Positions 52,977 through 60,615 of a stretch of 64,000 nucleotides of DNA are shown here, piece after piece (position 1 is the stretch's first letter; each line of letters begins with the position of its first letter). The DNA lies in the NCBI RefSeq assembly GCF_900114915.1, contig NZ_FOUS01000018.1, positions 62,001 through 126,000 on the forward strand, in the 5' to 3' direction. The translations under genes were made by a program, and so were the position numbers. This DNA comes from Bradyrhizobium sp. Rc3b. GTDB taxonomy: Bacteria; Pseudomonadota; Alphaproteobacteria; Rhizobiales; Xanthobacteraceae. The notes beneath the pieces were generated by a model. The model was not told where the DNA came from. It did not search any database and saw only the letters and a list, made by a program, of their open reading frames with translations.

Positions 52977-53234
52977 ATGACAAATATCTCAAAGGCGCTC
53001 GCAGTCTCGTTGCTGTCGGGCGCCTTTCTTGTGACGGCCTCCGGCGCATTCGCCCAGAGCAACACGACGCCGCCGGCCACCGCGACACGTCCCACCGCGC
53101 CGGACCAGAACTCGCTGCCCAACGCCGCCCCGCCTGCCTCGACCACCCAGACCACCGGACAGCACAATCCGGATCCCAAGGTTCGCGAGATGAACCAGAA
53201 GGAAAAGGACAAGGTGGAGCGTCAGGGGAAGTAG
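52977..53234 (+). CDS. Small exported Pro/Thr-rich protein
   Basis: 85 residues; signal peptide to about residue 26 (NISKALAVSLLSGAFLVTAS). The mature part is disordered (SNTTPPATATRPTAPDQNS) with a charged end (REMNQKEKDKVERQGK). Similar proteins lie singly throughout Bradyrhizobium genomes. It is 72 bases after the molybdenum hydroxylase. Function unknown. Confidence 0.65.
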   Translation: MTNISKALAVSLLSGAFLVTASGAFAQSNTTPPATATRPTAPDQNSLPNAAPPASTTQTTGQHNPDPKVREMNQKEKDKVERQGK

Positions 53235-53254
53235 CCTTCGCGTCTGCGCATTGA

Positions 53255-53410
53255 TGCGCCCTCCCCCTGCGGGAGAGGGCAGCGACGTTGGCTGACACGA
53301 GCTCACTTGGGTGAGGGGTTGTCTCGGCGAGTCCCCCTCGCGATGAGAGCGCGGATAGAACCCCTCATCCGGCGCTTCGCGCCACCTTCTCCCCCAAGGG
53401 GAGAAGGGAA
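53255..53410. repeat. G/C-rich palindromic intergenic repeats
   Basis: Contains GCCCTCCCCCTGCGGGAGAG, GGTGAGGGGTTGTCTCGGCG and CCTTCTCCCCCAAGGGGAGAAGG hairpins, related to the repeats at 5650 and 27050. No frame supported. The last hairpin may help end the plus-strand gene at 53234. Confidence 0.6.
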
Positions 53411-53440
53411 GTAAGCGCGTTCGACGCCTTCCATCGCAAA

Positions 53441-53470
53441 AATGCGGCGGACGTTGCCGTCCGCCGCATT
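53441..53470 (-). terminator. Intrinsic terminator of the Rieske-quinoprotein unit
   Basis: A perfect 13-bp stem (AATGCGGCGGACG / CGTCCGCCGCATT) with a TTGC loop; on the minus strand it is followed by TTTTT. It ends the gene at 53514. Confidence 0.85.
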
Positions 53471-53513
53471 CGCCACCCCCCTGCTGCTCCGCTTCTTTCG
53501 ATCCGCCGCGGAG

Positions 53514-55241
53514 CTACTTCTTCAGCGCGAACACCCAGATGACGCCGCCTTGCGGCACGTTGGCTTCGATGCCGATGTTGTTGGTCACCAGCGCGTCCTG
53601 GATGCGCTGCGCGTCGACGCCCCATCCCGACTGGATCGCGATGTATTGGGTGCCGTCGATCTCATAGGACACCGGCATGCCCATGATGCCGGAGTTGGTC
53701 TTCTGCTCCCACAGGAGCTCGCCGGTCTTGGCGTTGAAGGCGCGGAAGTTGCGGTCATTGGTGCCGCCGACGAAGATGAGATCGCCCGCGGTCGCCGTCA
53801 CCGAACCGAACAGCTGCGACTTCGGGAAGTTGTGTTGCCACACCTTCTTGCCCGTGGTGGGATCCCAGGCCTGCAGCTCGCCGAAATGATCCGCGCCCGG
53901 CTTCGTCTTCAGGCCGATGTCTTCCGGCTTGGTGCCGAGCCAGAGCTCACCCGGCTTGAGGGCGACTTTCTCGCCGGTGAAACCGCCGCAGAAATTCTCG
54001 TTGGCCGGCACGTAGACGAGGCCGGTCTTCTGGCTGTAGGCCGCCGACGGCCAGTCCTTGCCGCCCCACAGCGACGGACAGAACTCGACACGCTTGCCGA
54101 TCACCGGCTTGTGCGCGGGGTCGACGATCGGCTTGCCGCTCTCGGGCTCGATCCCCTTCCAGACGTCGGTCGAGACGAACGGCCAGCCGGCGACGTAGTT
54201 GATCTTGGTCGGCGTGCGCTCGAGCACCCAGAAGATCGCGTCGCGGCCCGGATGGACCAGGCTCTTGATGTTGCGGCCATCGCGTTGCAGGTCGATCAGC
54301 ATCGGCGCATCGACCTCGTCCCAGTCCCAGGAATCGTTCTGGTGGTACTGGTGATAGGTCTTGATCTTGCCGGTGCTCGGATCGAGCGCAAGCACCGAGG
54401 AGGTGTAAAGATTGTCGCCGGGATGGGTCTCGCCGGGCCATGGCGCGGCGTTGCCGACGCCCCAATAGATCGTCTTGGTCTCCTTGTCGTAATTGCCGGT
54501 CATCCAGGCTGAGCCGCCGCCGTTCTTCCAATCGTCGCCCTGCCAGGTGTCATGGCCCGGCTCGCCTTCGCCTGGAATGGTGAAGGTTCGCCACAGCTCC
54601 TTGCCGTCCTTGGCATCATAGGCCGCGATATAGCCGCGCACGCCGAACTCGCCGCCGGAGCCGCCGACAATGACCTTGCCATCGACGACCAGCGGCATCA
54701 GGGTCATGTACTGGCCCTTCTTGTAGTCCTGCACCTTGGTGTCCCACACCACCTTGCCGGTCTTGGCATCGAGCGCGACGACGTGGTCGTCCGTGGTGGC
54801 GAGGTAGAGCTTGTCCTCCCAGAGGCCAACGCCGCGGCTGGTCGGGTGCAGCTGGAACAGATCGTCGGGGAGCTGCCGCTTGTAGCGCCAATATTCGTCG
54901 CCGGTCTTGGCGTTGAGCGCGATCACCTGTCCCATCGGGGTCGCCACGAACATCACGCCGTTGTTGACGATTGGCGGCGCCTCGTGGCCTTCGACGACGC
55001 CGGTGGCAAAGGTCCAGACCGGCGTGAGATTCTTCACGTTGGAGGTGTTGATCTGATCGAGCGGGCTGTAGCCGTGCCCGTCATAGGTGCGCCGATAGAG
55101 CATCCAGTTGTTTGGCTCCGGATTCTCCAGCCGCTGTGCGGTGACCGGTGCGTAATTCTCGATCGGACCTGACACGGCGGCGGTCGAGGCGAGGCAGGTG
55201 AAGGCGACGAAGCCGGACAGGTACCATTGCTTCCTGGTCAT
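53514..55241 (-). CDS. PQQ-dependent alcohol dehydrogenase, lanthanide-type motif, no vicinal disulfide
   Basis: 575 residues from the Met preceded by AGGGGAA; signal peptide to about residue 25. Quinoprotein propeller. Metal ligands Glu198 (GGEFG) and Asn264 (GVGNAAP), catalytic Asp306 and Asp308 in SWDWDEV, so it carries the lanthanide-type Asp pair. The vicinal Cys pair of alcohol dehydrogenases is absent: the position reads LHPTSRG (131-137). Loss of this ring usually weakens cytochrome coupling. A Rieske protein is coded just upstream on the same strand, which suggests an unusual electron path. Substrate unknown. Confidence 0.92.
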   Translation of the reverse strand: MTRKQWYLSGFVAFTCLASTAAVSGPIENYAPVTAQRLENPEPNNWMLYRRTYDGHGYSPLDQINTSNVKNLTPVWTFATGVVEGHEAPPIVNNGVMFVATPMGQVIALNAKTGDEYWRYKRQLPDDLFQLHPTSRGVGLWEDKLYLATTDDHVVALDAKTGKVVWDTKVQDYKKGQYMTLMPLVVDGKVIVGGSGGEFGVRGYIAAYDAKDGKELWRTFTIPGEGEPGHDTWQGDDWKNGGGSAWMTGNYDKETKTIYWGVGNAAPWPGETHPGDNLYTSSVLALDPSTGKIKTYHQYHQNDSWDWDEVDAPMLIDLQRDGRNIKSLVHPGRDAIFWVLERTPTKINYVAGWPFVSTDVWKGIEPESGKPIVDPAHKPVIGKRVEFCPSLWGGKDWPSAAYSQKTGLVYVPANENFCGGFTGEKVALKPGELWLGTKPEDIGLKTKPGADHFGELQAWDPTTGKKVWQHNFPKSQLFGSVTATAGDLIFVGGTNDRNFRAFNAKTGELLWEQKTNSGIMGMPVSYEIDGTQYIAIQSGWGVDAQRIQDALVTNNIGIEANVPQGGVIWVFALKK

Positions 55242-55358
55242 GGACGTTCCCCTTTTCATCCGTTTGAATTCTTGTGTTGAATTCTTGTCGTTCGTCCCGT
55301 CGTCCGCCCAACGGCGGATACGACCTCTCGTGACGCGGGCGTGGGCCCGCACCGTCCG

Positions 55359-56012
55359 TCATCCTGGCTGCGCGCCACCTACCTTTCCGATGAAATTGCC
55401 GGCGACGCTGAGCGAGCCGTCAGCGAGCGCCACCGGCAGCGCCGCGAGCCGTCGCGGCGCCGGGCCGAACACGACCTGTGCGCCCGCACGAGGATCGTAT
55501 TCGGAGTTGTGACACATGCACTTGAACACCTCCTTGTCGCCGACATCGCTCTTCACCCAGGCGGTGACGGGACAGCCGGCATGCGAGCAGATCGCCGAAT
55601 AGGCGATGATGCCGTCGACCGCGCGCGCGGCCGTCTTCTCGTCAAGCTCGGCGGGATCGAGCTTGATGATCAGGATCTCGTTGAGCCGGGAGGCGCTGCG
55701 CACCACCGATGTCTTGGGATCCTTCGGCCAGGCATGCACCGGCGGTCCGCCGGCCGGCAGGTCGGCCGCGGTGATGGGCTTTCCCTCCTTGTCGCCTTCG
55801 GAAAAGACGAGCACATCGCCTTTCTGCGGCCGTTCGTCGGACCCGGGCGGATCCTCGCCCGCGTGCGCAGACGCGGAGCAACCGAGGCAGGCGGTGGTGG
55901 CGAGCGCGCCAAGCAGGATCGTTCGCCGCGTCTGCTCGGCACAGGCGTCGGCTTCGGGTTTCCCAGGACTCTCGGACGGTGATGAATTGGTTGTGAACGA
56001 TGCGCGGGACAT
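55359..56012 (-). CDS. Tat-exported Rieske (2Fe-2S) protein
   Basis: 217 residues from the Met at 56012. A twin-arginine signal (Arg29-Arg30 in EQTRRTILLGALATTACLG). Cluster ligands Cys142 and His144 (CSHAGC) with Cys165 and His168 (CMCHNS); Cys147 and Cys167 form the Rieske disulfide. It starts upstream of the quinoprotein on the same strand (117 bases between), so it is the likely electron acceptor of that enzyme in the periplasm. No cytochrome b partner is coded here. Such pairing has not, to my knowledge, been described for a PQQ dehydrogenase. Confidence 0.9.
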   Translation of the reverse strand: MSRASFTTNSSPSESPGKPEADACAEQTRRTILLGALATTACLGCSASAHAGEDPPGSDERPQKGDVLVFSEGDKEGKPITAADLPAGGPPVHAWPKDPKTSVVRSASRLNEILIIKLDPAELDEKTAARAVDGIIAYSAICSHAGCPVTAWVKSDVGDKEVFKCMCHNSEYDPRAGAQVVFGPAPRRLAALPVALADGSLSVAGNFIGKVGGAQPG

Positions 56013-56215
56013 GTTCACAAGCAGGCACTGGAACTCTGCCGAAAACAAGGCGAAGAGTTGGCACCGCAGTGCATCAATGTGGCTTTGCTCGCGTTGATTG
56101 AACAACGATGAACGTGTTCAAGCGCCTTTTCACAATTCAACGTCGCGCCGCGCGAGCGGCATGATGATTTTGCAGATCAGACCGATGATGTTGGAATTGG
56201 TGCAACGCGCTATTC

Positions 56216-56241
56216 GTCGCGCTGCGCAAACGCAGCGCGAC
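56216..56241. terminator. Hairpin downstream of the truncated haemoglobin gene
   Basis: An 11-bp perfect stem (GTCGCGCTGCG / CGCAGCGCGAC) with a CAAA loop. It lies between the Rieske gene and the haemoglobin gene; no T-run, so termination is only possible. The rest of 56013-56274 holds nothing supported. Confidence 0.4.
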
Positions 56242-56274
56242 GACCCTGCATGTTTTGCAGGCAGCCGGTCGTTG

Positions 56275-56739
56275 TCAGGACCTGAGCACGTGGCGCGGCG
56301 CGGCGATAGAACCGGAGACGGTGGCCGATGCCATCTCAAAACTGTCGGCGATGCGGCGCGCTTTGTCGATGAACAGGCTAGCTGCTGGCGGCGGGCAGAC
56401 CTCGCGCGCGGTCTGCTCGAACAGATCGAGCCAGCGGTCGAAATGATCGCCGACCAGGCTCAGCGGTAAATGCGCCCGCATTGGCGAGCCGTGATAGCGG
56501 CCGCTCATCAGCACGACCGAGGACCAGAAATCTCTGAGCTTGGCGAGATGCTCGTCCCAATTCTGCACGATCCCGAACACCGGGCCCAGCCGTGCATCTT
56601 CGCGCACGCGGCCATAGAAGCGGGTGACGAGTTCCCCGATCATCTCTTCGGTAATCCCGGTGCGCTCGATCGCATCCTGGGTCAACAGGTTCCGCCGCGC
56701 GGCCGCCGCCTCGCGCTCGGCCTTCAGTCGATCCGACAT
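56275..56739 (-). CDS. Group III truncated haemoglobin
   Basis: 154 residues, GAAGGAC upstream. Haem-binding helical fold: IGELVTRFYGRVREDARLGPVF at the start, DFWSSVVLMSGRYHG (helix E and the group III signature) and the proximal helix with LPLSLVGDHFDRWLDLF (His is probably the iron ligand). Group III globins occur singly in alphaproteobacteria; oxygen, NO or peroxide chemistry has been suggested. No NO-related gene is adjacent. An extended upstream frame exists but the start was set by the ribosome-binding site. Confidence 0.9.
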   Translation of the reverse strand: MSDRLKAEREAAAARRNLLTQDAIERTGITEEMIGELVTRFYGRVREDARLGPVFGIVQNWDEHLAKLRDFWSSVVLMSGRYHGSPMRAHLPLSLVGDHFDRWLDLFEQTAREVCPPPAASLFIDKARRIADSFEMASATVSGSIAAPRHVLRS

Positions 56740-56889
56740 GTCCTTCGTTTTCCGTTCGTTGTTCCCCGCGTTCCCGCGAGCCGCCCGTTCGACATTGTCA
56801 GGCCTAATGCGCCCGACATCTTTGTCCTGGCGCAAATTGCGGGATTGGGCCGCGGGCGTTTCGAGCCCGGCGTCTGCTCCTTGATCAGT

Positions 56890-56983
56890 ATCGTAGGGTG
56901 GGCAAAGGCGCACTTGCGCCGTGCCCACCATCAGTCCGATACGGCCACGGAACGTGGGCACGCTTCGCTTTGCCCACCCTACG
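56890..56983. repeat. 94-bp inverted repeat (GTAGGGTGGGCAAAG family), copy 2
   Basis: Ends ATCGTAGGGTGGGCAAAG and CTTTGCCCACCCTACG, related to the copy at 21447-21543 (same outer arms, different loop). Non-coding. Confidence 0.8.
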
Positions 56984-57008
56984 GGACCGTCTTTGTCGCG
57001 ATGACAGA

Positions 57009-57860
57009 TCACGTACCGTAGCTGTAGAAGCCCTGCCCGGTCTTGCGGCCGAGATGGCCTGCATCGACCATCTCCTTGAGCAGCGGCGCTGGCCTGTATT
57101 TAGGATCGTTGAAGCCCTTGTAAAAGACATCCATCACCGAAAGCATGGTGTCGAGCCCGACGAGATCGGCCAGAGCCAGCGGCCCGATCGGATGGTTGCA
57201 ACCAAGCTTCATACCAGCATCGATCTCTTCCGCGGTCGCAATTCCCTCCTGGAGCGCGAAGATCGCCTCGTTGATCATCGGGCACAGGATGCGGTTGACG
57301 GCAAAGCCGGGGCTGTTCTTGGCGGTGATCGCCACTTTGCCGACGCGCTTGGCGAAATCGAGGGCCTTGGCGTGGGTGTCGTCGGAGGTCTGCAGGCCGC
57401 GGATCAGCTCCAGCAGCGCCATCACCGGCACCGGGTTGAAGAAGTGCATGCCGATGAAGCGGTCGGGACGATCGGTCGCCGCAGCGAGCTTCGTGATCGA
57501 GATCGACGAGGTGTTGGTCGCAAGCAGCGTTCGCGGCGACAACGTCGCGCAGAGATCCTTCAGGATCTTGACCTTGAGCTCCTCGTTCTCGGTTGCGGCC
57601 TCGATAACCAGATCGCAATCGGCAAGCTTCGCCCGGTCGGTGGTGCCGGTGATGCGCTTGAGCGCCGCCTCGCGATCGGCCGCCGACATCTTCTCCTTCT
57701 TGACCAGACGCTCGAGGCTGCCGCCGACGGTCGACAGCCCGCGGTTCACCGCCGCGTCGGAAATGTCGACCATCACGACCGAGAGCCCGGCCGCCGCGCA
57801 GACCTGCGCGATACCATTCCCCATGGTCCCTGCCCCGATGATGCCAACGGTCTGGATCAT
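57009..57860 (-). CDS. 3-hydroxybutyryl-CoA dehydrogenase
   Basis: 283 residues from the Met of MIQTVGIIGAGTMG, preceded by AAGGAT/GGAG. Reduces or oxidises 3-hydroxybutyryl-CoA with NAD(P). Rossmann motif GAGTMGNGIA at 10-19, catalytic His in FIGMHFFNPVPVM with Glu and Ser/Asn in NTSSISI, and C-terminal substrate domain with GFAVNRILCPMINEA. Standard length. Monocistronic, no thiolase or enoyl hydratase adjacent; the thiolase at 4341 could serve the same pathway. Butyrate/PHB or ethylmalonyl-CoA roles cannot be separated here. Confidence 0.95.
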   Translation of the reverse strand: MIQTVGIIGAGTMGNGIAQVCAAAGLSVVMVDISDAAVNRGLSTVGGSLERLVKKEKMSAADREAALKRITGTTDRAKLADCDLVIEAATENEELKVKILKDLCATLSPRTLLATNTSSISITKLAAATDRPDRFIGMHFFNPVPVMALLELIRGLQTSDDTHAKALDFAKRVGKVAITAKNSPGFAVNRILCPMINEAIFALQEGIATAEEIDAGMKLGCNHPIGPLALADLVGLDTMLSVMDVFYKGFNDPKYRPAPLLKEMVDAGHLGRKTGQGFYSYGT

Positions 57861-58217
57861 TGCTCCATATCCTTCATCCTTGCGGCCCCGCCGACACGGC
57901 ACGGCCCATTATTCCCTGCATCAGGCTCTAGCACCGCCGAGGGGCGCCTGCGACCTGATCCTGCCTCTCCTTAAAGCATCCACGGCGGGAATAAAGCCGC
58001 CGACGGGCGCGAAACGGCCCGATTTGGCCGCATGGCGCGTAATTTGCCCCAAAATTGCGTCCCTGCCCGGCCGGGACAGCGGCCTCCCTCAATCGGACGA
58101 CGCGGCGGAGCTGACGGCGTGGTGTAGTCGGCGCGCAATGGCCACCGCGAATGCCTCGCGACGCAATTGTGAGATCGACCACATCGGCTTCGTGCCCCAC
58201 CTGTTAGCCTCGCGCAA
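57861..58217. other. Intergenic region between the dehydrogenase and pstS
   Basis: 357 bases with no convincing gene or repeat. It contains the divergent promoters of the dehydrogenase and pstS. No Pho box is visible by eye. Confidence 0.4.
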
Positions 58218-59264
58218 ATGAAGACACATATTGCACTTCCCATCATCCTCGCCGCTCTGCTCGTCGCAACGCCAGGCTTGGCAGCCGAGACCAGAGGAGC
58301 CGGCTCAACCTTCGTTTCGCCCGTGATGGCGAAATGGACCGACGCATATAAGGCCAAGACCGGCAACGTCGTCAGCTATCAAGCGGTCGGCTCCGGCATC
58401 GGCCTCGGCCTGATCAAAAAGGAAGCCGTCGATTTCGGTGCCAGCGATATGCCGCTCGACCCCAGGGAGTTGGACAGGCTCGGCCTGATGCAATTCCCGA
58501 TCGTCATCGGAGGCGTCGTGCCAGTGGTCAATATCGACGGCGTCAAGCCCGGCCAGATCCGCTTCACCGGGCAGGTGCTCGCCGATATCTATCTCGGCAA
58601 GCTCAGATCCTGGAGCGATCCGGCGATCGCCGCGATCAACCCCGACGTCAGATTGCCGAACGCTGCGATCACGGTGGTCCATCGCATCGACGGCTCAGGC
58701 ACGACATTCAACTGGTCGAACTATCTGTCGAAGGTTAGCCCGCAGTGGGAAGCCAGCGTGGGCGAAGGCACCTCCGTCGAGTGGCCGCTTGGCCTCGGCG
58801 GCCGCGGCAATGATGGTGTCGCCTCGCTCGTCGGTCTCATACCCGGCGCGATCGGCTATCTCGAATATACTTACGCGCTGCAACGGCTCGACCGGATTTC
58901 CTTCGGTATCGTGCAGAACAGCGCCGGCAATTACGTCGTGCCCGACGCCGCATCGTTCCAGGCGGCGGCATCAAGCGCGGACTGGAAGGCGGAGAAGGAT
59001 TTCCATCTCGTGCTCACCAACGCGCCCGGCGAAGACGCCTACCCGATCACGGCGACGACCTTCGTGCTGATGCCGAAGGCGCCGAAATCACCGGAACGAT
59101 CGGCAGCCGCCATCGACTTCGTCCGCTGGTCGCTGGAAAACGGAAAATCCGAGGCCCAGACGCTCAACTACGTCCCGCTCCCGCCTGCCTTGATCGACCA
59201 GATCGAACGCTATTGGCAGCAGAGCCTGGAAGCACAGACGGCAACGGCGGCCGTGAAGCGCTGA
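58218..59264 (+). CDS. pstS: Phosphate-binding protein PstS
   Basis: 348 residues; signal peptide to about residue 22 (HIALPIILAALLVATPGLA). Binding loops GAGSTFVSPVMAKW, YQAVGSGIGLG, FGASDMPL and RIDGSGTTFNW are those that hold phosphate in PstS. pstC, pstA, pstB and phoU are not next to it, so it is an unlinked paralogue, probably serving phosphate or arsenate discrimination, since the arsenic operon follows directly. The link is positional. A hairpin (59281-59319) ends it. Confidence 0.95.
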   Translation: MKTHIALPIILAALLVATPGLAAETRGAGSTFVSPVMAKWTDAYKAKTGNVVSYQAVGSGIGLGLIKKEAVDFGASDMPLDPRELDRLGLMQFPIVIGGVVPVVNIDGVKPGQIRFTGQVLADIYLGKLRSWSDPAIAAINPDVRLPNAAITVVHRIDGSGTTFNWSNYLSKVSPQWEASVGEGTSVEWPLGLGGRGNDGVASLVGLIPGAIGYLEYTYALQRLDRISFGIVQNSAGNYVVPDAASFQAAASSADWKAEKDFHLVLTNAPGEDAYPITATTFVLMPKAPKSPERSAAAIDFVRWSLENGKSEAQTLNYVPLPPALIDQIERYWQQSLEAQTATAAVKR

Positions 59265-59280
59265 ACAGCGACGGCGGCCG

Positions 59281-59319
59281 TCAATCGAGATTGGCTCTCC
59301 GCATGCCAATCTCGATTGA
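59281..59319 (+). terminator. 15-bp hairpin after pstS
   Basis: Arms TCAATCGAGATTGGC (59281-59295) and GCCAATCTCGATTGA (59305-59319) pair perfectly over a 9-base loop. It separates pstS from the arsenic operon. No T-run follows. Confidence 0.65.
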
Positions 59320-59331
59320 CAGGCCGCCATT

Positions 59332-59351
59332 ATTTCAATAATCGTTGAAAT
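59332..59351. promoter_or_regulatory. Probable ArsR operator overlapping the arsR start
   Basis: Inverted repeat ATTTCAA (59332-59338) and TTGAAAT (59345-59351) with a 6-base spacer, ending at the arsR ATG. The AT-rich half-sites suit an ArsR/SmtB family repressor, and the position suits autorepression of the ars operon. Confidence 0.7.
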
Positions 59352-59696
59352 ATGGAAAAGATGGACGCCGTCGCGGCGCTCGCCGCGCTCGCTCAGGACA
59401 ATCGCCTCGATGTCTTCCGCTTGCTGGTGCAGGCCGGCCCCGAAGGCCTGACCGCCGGCGCGGTGGCCGAGGCGCTGGATCTCGCCCCCAATACGCTGAC
59501 CTTCCATTTCGACCGGCTACGGATGGCTGGGCTCGCGACCGTCCGTCGCGAGGGGCGTTCGATGATCTATGCGGCGCGGTTCGAGACCATGAACGCGCTG
59601 GTCGGATTCCTGACCGAAAACTGCTGCGGCGGGGTGTCATGCGCTCCGGCAAAGCCTTCGAAACCGGCGCGGAAGCGCAGCAAAGTGCCAGCCTGA
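59352..59696 (+). CDS. arsR: ArsR family arsenic-responsive repressor
   Basis: 114 residues. Winged helix: AALAQDNRLDVFRLLVQAGPEG, LTAGAVAEALDLAPNTLTFHFDRLRMAGL. As(III)-binding Cys are at Cys91-Cys92 and Cys97 (ENCCGGVSCAP) at the C-terminus rather than in the DNA-binding helix, a type seen in other arsenic repressors. It opens the operon with arsI, arsC and aqpS and probably represses it through the palindrome at its start. Confidence 0.93.
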   Translation: MEKMDAVAALAALAQDNRLDVFRLLVQAGPEGLTAGAVAEALDLAPNTLTFHFDRLRMAGLATVRREGRSMIYAARFETMNALVGFLTENCCGGVSCAPAKPSKPARKRSKVPA

Positions 59697-59707
59697 AAGG
59701 ACAGACC

Positions 59708-60187
59708 ATGAAGCGCCTGCACGTTCACGTGTCCGTCGAGGATCTCTCCCATTCCATCGGATTCTACTCCGCCCTGTTTGCCAGCGAGCCCTCGGTCGTG
59801 AAGTCCGACTATGCCAAATGGATGCTGGACGACCCCCGCGTGAATTTTGCGATCTCGACGCGCGGACGCGCGGCTGGGCTCGATCATCTCGGCATCCAGG
59901 TCGAGACCGGCGAGGAACTCCAGGAGGTCTATGCCCGACTGCGCAAGGCCGGCGGCAACGTCGTCGAGCAGGGGCAGACCACCTGCTGCTACGCCAAGTC
60001 GGAAAAGTCCTGGATCGACGATCCGGCCGGCATCGCCTGGGAAACCTTCCACACCACGGGCGAGAGCACCGATTACGGCGACGGCAGCGGCGAGAACCAG
60101 GCGCGGGTCGCGCATGAGAAGCCGGAGCAGCAATCGGCCTGCTGCGCGCCGCAGGCGGCGCCGGCAACCTCGCGGGCCTGCTGCTGA
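59708..60187 (+). CDS. arsI: ArsI-type C-As lyase (VOC superfamily)
   Basis: 159 residues, AAAGGA upstream. Cleaves the C-As bond of trivalent methyl and aromatic arsenicals, using Fe(II) and oxygen. VOC module VHVSVEDLSHSIGFYSALF with His60 in LDHLGIQVE and Glu112 in WETFHT as the likely metal ligands; the ArsI-specific Cys93-Cys94 in TTCCYAKSEK. A C-terminal Cys-rich extension (SACCAPQ and a final CC) may bind As(III) as well. It lies between arsR and arsC, 11 bases after arsR. The family was formerly called CadI. Confidence 0.92.
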   Translation: MKRLHVHVSVEDLSHSIGFYSALFASEPSVVKSDYAKWMLDDPRVNFAISTRGRAAGLDHLGIQVETGEELQEVYARLRKAGGNVVEQGQTTCCYAKSEKSWIDDPAGIAWETFHTTGESTDYGDGSGENQARVAHEKPEQQSACCAPQAAPATSRACC

Positions 60188-60204
60188 GCACGAGGGCACC
60201 TGCA

Positions 60205-60615
60205 ATGGACGCGATCATCTACCACAATCCCGATTGCGGCACGTCGCGCAACACGCTTGCCATGATCCGGCATGCCGGTATCGAGCCGCACGTGATCGAA
60301 TATCTGAAAACGCCGCCGTCGCGGGCATTGCTGCAGCAGCTCGTCGCGCGCATGGGGATTTCGGTGCGCGAGGCGGTTCGCGAAAAAGCGGCGCCCTATG
60401 CGGAGCTCGGGCTCGCCGATCCGGCGCTGACGGACGATCAGTTGCTCGACGCGATGATGGCGCATCCGATCCTGATCAACCGACCGATCGTGGTGACGCC
60501 GAAAGGCGTCAGGCTATGCCGCCCCTCCGAGCTCGTGCTGGATCTGCTACCGCCGCAGCGGGGCGAATTCGTCAAGGAAGACGGCGAGCGCGTCAGGCTG
60601 GATCGCGACGCCTGA
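60205..60615 (+). CDS. arsC: Arsenate reductase, glutaredoxin-linked type
   Basis: 136 residues. Reduces As(V) to As(III) using glutathione and glutaredoxin. Catalytic Cys11 in YHNPDCGTSRN, and the helical insert with RPIVVTPKGVRLCRPSE. This is the ArsC family related to Spx, not the low-molecular-weight phosphatase family. 17 bases after arsI; its stop codon shares the first base of the aquaporin start (TGATG). Confidence 0.95.
   Translation: MDAIIYHNPDCGTSRNTLAMIRHAGIEPHVIEYLKTPPSRALLQQLVARMGISVREAVREKAAPYAELGLADPALTDDQLLDAMMAHPILINRPIVVTPKGVRLCRPSELVLDLLPPQRGEFVKEDGERVRLDRDA

Noticed and set aside
56098..56469. Plus-strand frame over the truncated haemoglobin end
   Set aside because: Runs antisense to the haemoglobin gene, which has clear family motifs; start has no ribosome-binding site.
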